Notes under the pieces: generated by a model | Databases searched by the model: none | Seen by the model: the letters and a program-made list of their open reading frames with translations, nothing else | What the model was told of the DNA's origin: nothing | Shown: positions 29,344 through 36,966 of the stretch, piece by piece | How positions within the stretch are numbered: position 1 is the stretch's first letter | Layout: every line of letters begins with the position of its first letter | NCBI GenBank assembly: GCA_001773775.1 | Contig: MEXR01000052.1 | Span: 1-37,901 of the forward strand | Direction of reading: 5' to 3' | Source of the DNA: Candidatus Amesbacteria bacterium RIFOXYB1_FULL_44_23 | Lineage (GTDB): Bacteria > Patescibacteriota > Microgenomatia > CAZETR01 > Amesbacteraceae | Length of the DNA: 37,901 nt | Made by a program: the position numbers and the translations under genes

Positions 29344-30523
29344 TTCGCCAGCGTTTCAACACCAAAGCTGGTTTAAAAGTAGCCACTTCGTATGCCGGAT
29401 CTGATAGTGCCGTCTTCGGCGGGCCGATGACAAATAAGTAAGCATTTTGGAAGTAGTCTTCTTCGTTTATTTGTATTCCGTCTTTCTTCAACAGAAATTT
29501 TTGTGTTGCCGCTTTGGTATCGTATACCAGGTTGACCACATTAAAATCAGTTAGACCTTCTTTCATAATCAGCTCATGCACGATTGCCTCGCTGCTGTAG
29601 TCCCAATCGTTGGCCATTCTAAATCCATGAGTCGGCTGGGGGACAAACACTAATAACGACCAAATCAATAAGCCAATAACAACATAAACCACCGGCCACT
29701 TTATTTTTTTCAATATCAAAACAAGTCCCAACAGCGCAAACAACGAAAGCGACAAAAAGTAGTAGTCAGCCAAAGTTGTAGTGGGATTATTTCCGATTGA
29801 GCTTCGGTATTTTAAAAATAACCAGATGGTTTGCAGATTATAAAAATTGTGTCGCAATTCAAAAATAATCAAAGAGGAAAATCCCACCATCAGTCCCGCC
29901 ATACCTACCGCAAATGTTTTTAGTTTTTCCCGGTTAGTTACCAGAACTGTTATTCCGACAGCTGCAATTACCAGCAAAAACTGATAATGAAACTGCAAAA
30001 CCACCCCCATTGCTACGGTAAGTACCAGCAACCATTTATAAGTTCGGTATTTTTTGTAAAGTCCGATTAAAAGAATTATCCAGGCAGAAAGTACTAATTG
30101 TGAGTTGGGATTCCAAAAAAATCTGGTGTAGCGGATATAGTAGGGAAGTAAGGTGTAAACCGTGGCCATAAGTAGTGCCGCTCTCGATCCGGCCAATAGC
30201 TTCACCCCTATATATAATGGTACCAAGCTTACCGCTGCAAACAGCATAAACAGATAACTGGAAATAACCGGATCAAAACGTCCCAGCATCATAAACAGAA
30301 GTTGAAAGTAGTAAATCACCGATCCCTGATATGCATAGCGTCCGTTCAGGTTCACCGAAAAAGTCGGTCCGATTAAAAGCAGCTTGGGTTTTTGATAGAT
30401 AGCCAGAGCATTCGAAGAAAATAGACCCTGATCCGTGGAGAAATTCAAAGCCTTTGTAAAATGAAGCGACCTGATGGCAACAAATATTATTATCAAACTC
30501 AGCAATATTTTTTTGTGATTCAT
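29303..30523 (-). CDS. Short GT39-like membrane glycosyltransferase paralog
   Basis: 406 aa; FSTDQGLFSSNALAIYQKPKLLLIGPTFSV..YQGSVIYYFQLLFMMLGRFDPVIS. Confidence 0.78.
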   Translation of the reverse strand: MNHKKILLSLIIIFVAIRSLHFTKALNFSTDQGLFSSNALAIYQKPKLLLIGPTFSVNLNGRYAYQGSVIYYFQLLFMMLGRFDPVISSYLFMLFAAVSLVPLYIGVKLLAGSRAALLMATVYTLLPYYIRYTRFFWNPNSQLVLSAWIILLIGLYKKYRTYKWLLVLTVAMGVVLQFHYQFLLVIAAVGITVLVTNREKLKTFAVGMAGLMVGFSSLIIFELRHNFYNLQTIWLFLKYRSSIGNNPTTTLADYYFLSLSLFALLGLVLILKKIKWPVVYVVIGLLIWSLLVFVPQPTHGFRMANDWDYSSEAIVHELIMKEGLTDFNVVNLVYDTKAATQKFLLKKDGIQINEEDYFQNAYLFVIGPPKTALSDPAYEVATFKPALVLKRWRINQKFDLFLLKKD

Positions 30524-31215
30524 GACTTTAATACTTGATAAAGGCGTAAAACATCAAGTGGAGTTTGCCAAATCCGCTTAAGTCCGAATACTGCCGGCCT
30601 AACTTCTCTCACTGTGGTTGGCAATTCCAGCACCTGCAGGTTTTGTCTGTAAGCTCTGACCATGATTTCCGAATCCACTATTCCCGATCTGGTTTTGCAC
30701 TTTTGAATTACAGGCACCAGTTTTTCTTTATTAAATACCTTGATCCCATGAGTATCGGTTCCGGGATAGCCTAAAAAAATCTTTAAAAACCAGTTGAAGG
30801 CCCAGGTTGTAAGTCTTCTAGTTAGCTGTCGTTGGTCTAAAGACCCTGGTAGCCGTTTGGACCCGATCACTATGTCGTATCCCAGTAAATCAGCCTGGGT
30901 TATACTTAAAAACTTTCCGTCCCAGTAATCGGCATTAAAAATCACCACATACTTTCCCCGGGACTTTTTAATTCCGGCTATCATTGCCGCCCCGTAGTCT
31001 GCCTTCTTCAGCCTCAGTCCATAAACTGTTGAACTACGCTTCATGTTCTTTTCGATTATTTGCCATGTCAAATCCTTACTGCCGTTTTCAATCAGTAACA
31101 GTTCGTACGAAATTTTCAGTTTTTTGCAGGCCGAAACCAGGGATTTGATAAAGGCGTCCAGAATCAGCTCCTCATTGTGTACCGGCACCACAATGGACAC
31201 TGTCGGGGTTTTCAT
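30520..31215 (-). CDS. GT2 glycosyltransferase (DPM1-like)
   Basis: Start trimmed to MKTPTVSIVVPVHNEE (ATG at 31213-31215); LLIENGSKDLTWQ. Confidence 0.85.
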   Translation of the reverse strand: MKTPTVSIVVPVHNEELILDAFIKSLVSACKKLKISYELLLIENGSKDLTWQIIEKNMKRSSTVYGLRLKKADYGAAMIAGIKKSRGKYVVIFNADYWDGKFLSITQADLLGYDIVIGSKRLPGSLDQRQLTRRLTTWAFNWFLKIFLGYPGTDTHGIKVFNKEKLVPVIQKCKTRSGIVDSEIMVRAYRQNLQVLELPTTVREVRPAVFGLKRIWQTPLDVLRLYQVLKS

Positions 31216-31261
31216 ATGCCAATTGTACCCGAATATTTGCAAAATGTGAGAAAATGACTAT

Positions 31262-32068
31262 GTGAAACCCTCTGTATCGGTCATCATCGTCACCTGGAAC
31301 GCCGAAGATATCATAAAAGATTGTCTTCAGTCGGTTTTCGCAACCAAATATCCGAATTTAGAAATCATTATCGTTGACAACAATTCGCAGGATCACACCC
31401 TGTCTAAAGTTAAAAAAATGCAGAAAAAACTTTTTAAATTAATTACCAACGGTCAGAATCTTGGTTTCCCCAAAGCAATTAATCAGGGTTTAAGAGTCGC
31501 CACTGGGGACTATCTTTTATTGCTTAACGCAGACGCCAGTTTACCCGCTGATTTTTTTCAAAAGGCCGAAGCTTTTTTTGCCGACTATCCCGAGGCGGCC
31601 GTTATGGGTCCAAAACTGGCCGATCCTGATGGCACACCCCAAGGGTCGGTTTTTCCAGAACCGTCGGTTGAGGCGACTTTCAGGGAGTTTTGGTTAGGCC
31701 AAAAGAATTTAACTGCGAAATATTCACCCTCTCCAGAAAACAAACGGCCGGTATCCGTCAACGCCATTTCCGGAGCCTGCATGTTTTTCCCCCGCCGGAC
31801 TTTGGAAAAAATTGGGTTATTTACCGAGAGTGTTTTTATGTATTACGAGGATCTGGATTATTGTCGGCGAATCAGAAGGTCCGGCTGGAACATCTACTTC
31901 AATCCGCAGATCACCGTTACCCACATCCACGGTCATGCTTCCAAGCAAACTTCAGGCCGGGCTCTTGGGTACCTGCAACAGTCCAGTCTGTGGTACAACG
32001 GACCCCTCAAACACTATCTGATGTGGTTAATCTCCTGGACCGGCCAGAAACTCTTCCGAACTGCTTAA
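31262..32068 (+). CDS. GT2 glycosyltransferase (rhamnosyltransferase-like)
   Basis: GTG start; VIIVTWNAEDIIKDCLQSV, IIVDNNSQDHT, LLLNADAS, YYEDLDYCRRIRRSGW. Confidence 0.87.
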   Translation: MKPSVSVIIVTWNAEDIIKDCLQSVFATKYPNLEIIIVDNNSQDHTLSKVKKMQKKLFKLITNGQNLGFPKAINQGLRVATGDYLLLLNADASLPADFFQKAEAFFADYPEAAVMGPKLADPDGTPQGSVFPEPSVEATFREFWLGQKNLTAKYSPSPENKRPVSVNAISGACMFFPRRTLEKIGLFTESVFMYYEDLDYCRRIRRSGWNIYFNPQITVTHIHGHASKQTSGRALGYLQQSSLWYNGPLKHYLMWLISWTGQKLFRTA

Positions 32069-32150
32069 TTACCCACATATTTAAAAAATCTCCAACTGCT
32101 TCTAGGTTTCCAAATTTTAAAGACAACACTATTACCAATTAGGCCTATAG

Positions 32151-32179
32151 TTGATATTGACTGTGGCTACTGGTAAAAT
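32151..32179 (+). promoter_or_regulatory. Sigma70-like promoter for the Erm-like gene
   Basis: TTGATA (32151-32156), 17-bp spacer, TAAAAT (32174-32179). Confidence 0.6.
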
Positions 32180-32214
32180 ATAGTCGTTATGTGTATCACT
32201 TGCCGGAGGCTCTT

Positions 32215-33024
32215 ATGTATTGGCTGCGTAAGAGGCTCCTTTCTCAGAACTTCCTCACAAATCGGCAGTTAATCAAAAAACTGATCCGAGGCTCTTCTAT
32301 CGGCAAGAATGACTTAGTTTTAGAAATAGGCGCAGGTAGTGGCGTTATTACCAATGAGTTATTACAAGTCGCCGGCCAAGTGGTAGCCATAGAGTTGGAT
32401 CCCAAATTGTACGCTAAATTACGCTCCCGATTTGTCACAAATCCCAGGCTACAGCTAGTCCAGTCTGATTTTCTTGGCTGTCCGCTTCCCCGAAAGCCTT
32501 ACAAGGTTTTTTCCAATATTCCCTTCAGTATTACGGCAGATGTTATTCGTAAACTGCTTGTGCCATTAAATCCACCCCTGGATTGTTATTTGGTAATGCA
32601 GTCTCAGGCAGCTGAAAAATTTACCATCAACTCCACGGCAAATTCAATGGCTGCTGTTTTATACTACCCCTGGTGGAAATTCGAAGTGGTTCACAAGTTT
32701 AGCCCTCTTGATTTTTACCCCCGCCCTTCCGTTGATTCAGTCCTGTTGCATATTTGCCCCAGACCGACTCCATTAGTATCAGAAAACCCGAGCTTGTACC
32801 GGGATTTTGTTGTTCATTCATTCACCACCGATAAGAAAGCCAAATTCCTACCCGTCAACCAGTGGTTGTATCAGTTTAACCATCTTTCGCCAAAGAAAAT
32901 TAAGCTTGTTCAGAGTTCATTTGCCAAGTATTTAAAGTCACAGCAATTATTGTCTAAGATTCACCGGACTCGTACCGACAGCAATTGGCGCCAGTTCAAA
33001 AAGTCCTCCTTGACCTTCCAGTAA
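32215..33024 (+). CDS. rRNA adenine N6-dimethyltransferase family, Erm-like
   Basis: LLSQNFLTNRQLIKKLI (motif X), LEIGAGSGVITNELL (motif I), SNIPFSITADVIRKLL (NIPF motif IV), FSPLDFYPRPSVDSVLL. Start moved to ATG 32215 because GGAGG lies just upstream. Confidence 0.85.
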   Translation: MYWLRKRLLSQNFLTNRQLIKKLIRGSSIGKNDLVLEIGAGSGVITNELLQVAGQVVAIELDPKLYAKLRSRFVTNPRLQLVQSDFLGCPLPRKPYKVFSNIPFSITADVIRKLLVPLNPPLDCYLVMQSQAAEKFTINSTANSMAAVLYYPWWKFEVVHKFSPLDFYPRPSVDSVLLHICPRPTPLVSENPSLYRDFVVHSFTTDKKAKFLPVNQWLYQFNHLSPKKIKLVQSSFAKYLKSQQLLSKIHRTRTDSNWRQFKKSSLTFQ

Positions 33025-33040
33025 CTGGAAGGTATATATT
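33010..33040 (+). promoter_or_regulatory. MerR/CueR-type promoter-operator with 19-bp spacer and perfect dyad
   Basis: TTGACC (33010-33015), 19-bp spacer, TATATT (33035-33040); dyad ACCTTCCAGT-A-ACTGGAAGGT at 33013-33033. Confidence 0.85.
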
Positions 33041-33047
33041 CAGGTCT

Positions 33048-33512
33048 ATGGATAACCACACGATTGGCCAGACGGCAAAAATAACTGGGCTCTCACCCAA
33101 GACCATCCGTTTTTATGAGGAGTCCGGGGTAATTACTCCGGCCACGCGTGGTGAAAATGGATACCGCGCTTATACCCAAAAATCCATAGAGGAACTCAAG
33201 GTACTTAAATATGCCAGGGACTTGGGACTTCCGTTATCCGAGATTAAAAAGCTGATGCGTGGCTGTGAAGATGGCAATTGCGCCCATTCCCGGAACTATA
33301 TTCTGGACTCAATTACCAATTATTTGAAAATATTAGACGACCGCCTGGGCCAGATGCAGCTCCTAAGAAGTAAACTAAATGATTTACAACAAAAAATGAC
33401 CTCTGGCGATTCCAGCTGTAATAATGGGGGCTTCTGCTGTGACATCCTGCACCAGTTAGTTGACGTTCCAGTGTCCAAAAAAGGAGGTGATACAAATGAA
33501 GGATCCGACTAG
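33048..33512 (+). CDS. MerR-family transcriptional regulator, thiol/metal-sensor type
   Basis: MDNHTIGQTAKITGLSPKTIRFYEESGVITPATRGENGYRAYTQ HTH; Cys at GCEDGNC and C-terminal SSCNNGGFCCDIL loop. Confidence 0.9.
   Translation: MDNHTIGQTAKITGLSPKTIRFYEESGVITPATRGENGYRAYTQKSIEELKVLKYARDLGLPLSEIKKLMRGCEDGNCAHSRNYILDSITNYLKILDDRLGQMQLLRSKLNDLQQKMTSGDSSCNNGGFCCDILHQLVDVPVSKKGGDTNEGSD
33481..33491 (+). promoter_or_regulatory. Extended Shine-Dalgarno sequence
   Basis: AAGGAGGTGAT, complementary over 11 nt to the usual 16S rRNA 3' end, 4 nt before ATG 33496. Confidence 0.7.
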
Positions 33513-33534
33513 TTGTCCCGGAGGTTGCTGCTAA
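33496..33534 (+). CDS. Candidate 12-aa cysteine-rich peptide MKDPTSCPGGCC
   Basis: ATG AAG GAT CCG ACT AGT TGT CCC GGA GGT TGC TGC TAA; overlaps merR 3' end in another frame; full-length SD upstream. Confidence 0.55.
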   Translation: MKDPTSCPGGCC

Positions 33535-34106
33535 ACCTTAGCCTTGGTGTCATGTGCGCGCCATGACATCAGAGCTTGGTCAATTTTCTTATAAAGATCT
33601 TCTTGGCTTCCGTCATTGATTAGAATCATGTCCGCCATCTTCACACACGCAGACAAATTAGTTTTCGTTGGGTCTGGATCGTTCATTTCCCGGGCTTCGT
33701 CAGCCAAAAATTTTTCGAAACTAACTTCATCCTTTGTAGATTTTCTCTCTAATATTCTTGCAAATCTGATCTCCGCTGGGGCGTCAACCGCGATTAATAT
33801 AAAATTACTTTGCTTTTTCAGGTACTCAACCTCACCCACGTTTCTTATGCTTTCGATAACGCAATCATGTCCGGTATTTATTGCCTGAGCATATAGCTGT
33901 CTGATCAGGTAATCATTGCCGAAAAGAGCTCTCATCTGATTGGCTTTTTCCAACATGGTGTCCCTGTTTACTACTTTCTTGTCCGCAATAATTAAGTCAG
34001 TTAGATATCCGGAAACGGATAAGTGGATAAAAGATTTATCATGAAGATACTCGGCAACTGTTCCTTTTCCAGCTCCCAGAGTTCCGGTAATTCCTAAAAC
34101 TATCAT
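33531..34106 (-). CDS. P-loop nucleotide/dephospho-CoA kinase-like protein
   Basis: MIVLGITGTLGAGKGTVAEYL Walker A; CVIESIRNVGEVEYL; LIAVDAPAEIRFARILER. Confidence 0.78.
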   Translation of the reverse strand: MIVLGITGTLGAGKGTVAEYLHDKSFIHLSVSGYLTDLIIADKKVVNRDTMLEKANQMRALFGNDYLIRQLYAQAINTGHDCVIESIRNVGEVEYLKKQSNFILIAVDAPAEIRFARILERKSTKDEVSFEKFLADEAREMNDPDPTKTNLSACVKMADMILINDGSQEDLYKKIDQALMSWRAHDTKAKV

Positions 34107-34112
34107 CCGAAA

Positions 34113-34140
34113 AGTGTACCATAAATTAGCTCCTTACCAA
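34113..34140 (-). promoter_or_regulatory. Promoter of P-loop kinase gene
   Basis: On minus strand TTGGTA, 16-bp spacer, TACACT; predicted +1 coincides with ATG. Confidence 0.4.
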
Positions 34141-34192
34141 CCAGCAGTCCCCATCAAAAAATTATTCAAAAATTTGTAATATAATAAAAATA

Positions 34193-34666
34193 ATGATCAG
34201 CCACCAGCTGAAGTTGACCGCCAGTATTCTGTTGTGTTTGGGAGCCGGTTTTCTTGGTTCGGTGTTTTCTGCCCCGGTGATTGGTACTTGGTACGCTCAG
34301 TTGAATAAACCGTTTTTTAATCCCCCCGGCTGGATCTTCGGGCCCGTCTGGACGCTTCTCTATGTGCTTATGGGAATATCTCTCTACCTGGTCTGGACCA
34401 AACCGGGGGCCCGCAAAAAACATCCGTATGCGGTTAAATTCTTTTTTACTCAGTTGGGTCTTAACGTTCTTTGGTCAGTTATATTTTTTGGGCTGCAAAA
34501 CCCATTAGCCGCGTTACTGGAAATTTTGCTTCTACAGGTAGCTATTCTGATTACAGCCAGATCTTTTCAGTCAATTTCTCATCGGGCAAGCCTATTGCTA
34601 TATCCCTACATCGCCTGGGTCTTTTTTGCTGCGCTTCTGAACTTATCGATCGTCATTTTGAACTAA
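34193..34666 (+). CDS. tspO: TspO/MBR family protein
   Basis: IGTWYAQLNKPFFNPPGWIFGPVWTLLYVLMGISLYLVW; five TMs. Confidence 0.92.
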   Translation: MISHQLKLTASILLCLGAGFLGSVFSAPVIGTWYAQLNKPFFNPPGWIFGPVWTLLYVLMGISLYLVWTKPGARKKHPYAVKFFFTQLGLNVLWSVIFFGLQNPLAALLEILLLQVAILITARSFQSISHRASLLLYPYIAWVFFAALLNLSIVILN

Positions 34667-35618
34667 CGGTCGGCTTTTTTTGTATTTTCTGGAAATTCAA
34701 ATCGAACCTTTTTTTAAATTCCGAAGGAGTAAATTTATGAGTTTGCGTTCCGTATTTTTCCACTGTGTAAGCGGCCGTTACTGATCCCATTCTTCCGCAC
34801 TGCTCAAGTGGCAGGTCTTTTATAATCCCGGCCAAAAACCCGGCCCTGAAAGCGTCTCCGGCCCCGGTCGGATCGCTGGCATTGATCGGTTTAGCCGCAG
34901 CAATCTTAATGCTTTTTCCCCCGCTGATTATCTCTGACCCCCTGGCCCCCAGCGTAGTAATCAACAGCTGCTTGGCCGTTACCAGTTTGGTTTTGGGCAT
35001 TTTTAGTCTTTTGCTGATTAATTCAATCTCGTAATCATTTCCAATCAAAACCGCACATTTTTTAATGGCAAATCGCAGATCGGTTAGTGACAAGTGGGGA
35101 ATATTGAAAGCCGGATCAAACAAAAATGGAATTTTTAATTTTTCAGCCTCTTTGGCAAATTTCACCATGGACTTGGGATCGTTTGGGGCCAGTACCAAAA
35201 AATCACCCCGCTTTAATGTCTTAAGCAGAGTTAGTTTAGACGTATATTTCATCGCCCCTTCATAAAATCCCCAAATCTGATTGTCGTCGCGGTCGGTAAT
35301 CGCAAAGCCGCTCGCACAGCTCTCTTTCTTAAAAAGGGATATTTTTCGCGTTAAAGCCGGTAATTTTTTCAGATGTTTTTCGTAAGTTTCGAAATCCGAT
35401 CCCGCCACCCCCACCAATAAGGTGGGAATTTTATGCAGCGCCAGTGAGTAAGCAATATTGCCCCCGGTTCCTCCGAATTCCTTTCTCAGTGTTTGCATTA
35501 TGAAGCTAACATTTAGGATATGTATTTTGTCAGGTAGAATATGGTCGGCAAATCTTCCCGGCATACTCATGATTTGATCAAACGCCAAAGATCCGGTGAC
35601 TACAATTCTTTTATACAT
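34653..35618 (-). CDS. PfkB-family carbohydrate/adenosine kinase
   Basis: Start trimmed to MYKRIVVTGSLAFDQIM at 35618, 7 nt after the ahcY stop; GGTGGNIAYSLAL, NASDPTGAGDAFRAGFLAG. Confidence 0.87.
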   Translation of the reverse strand: MYKRIVVTGSLAFDQIMSMPGRFADHILPDKIHILNVSFIMQTLRKEFGGTGGNIAYSLALHKIPTLLVGVAGSDFETYEKHLKKLPALTRKISLFKKESCASGFAITDRDDNQIWGFYEGAMKYTSKLTLLKTLKRGDFLVLAPNDPKSMVKFAKEAEKLKIPFLFDPAFNIPHLSLTDLRFAIKKCAVLIGNDYEIELISKRLKMPKTKLVTAKQLLITTLGARGSEIISGGKSIKIAAAKPINASDPTGAGDAFRAGFLAGIIKDLPLEQCGRMGSVTAAYTVEKYGTQTHKFTPSEFKKRFDLNFQKIQKKPTVSSK

Positions 35619-35625
35619 TAAATCT

Positions 35626-36930
<1,305 letters not shown>

Positions 36931-36966
36931 GCAGCAATTAAATAACCACCCTAGATGTTCAGAAGT

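Noticed and set aside
31690-32142. 150-aa ORF overlapping the GT2 gene 31262-32068
   Set aside because: Out-of-frame shadow; GT2 motifs clearly lie in the other frame
32191-32214. GTG 32191 as start of the Erm-like protein
   Set aside because: ATG 32215 has GGAGG at proper spacing and gives MYWLRKRLLSQNFL; GTG remains possible only if leaderless
32985-33047. N-terminal extension of MerR (MAPVQKVLLDLPVTGRYIFRS)
   Set aside because: Overlaps the Erm-like gene and the promoter itself; MDNHTIGQTAK at 33048 matches family N-termini
33548-33568. Hairpin TGTCATG-TGCGCGC-CATGACA after the mini-ORF as a rho-independent terminator
   Set aside because: Perfect 7-bp stem but no following T-run; it lies inside the convergent kinase coding sequence
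34667-34685. CGGTCGGCTTTTTTT as terminator after tspO
   Set aside because: T-run present but no convincing stem, and it is the coding 3' end of the convergent PfkB gene
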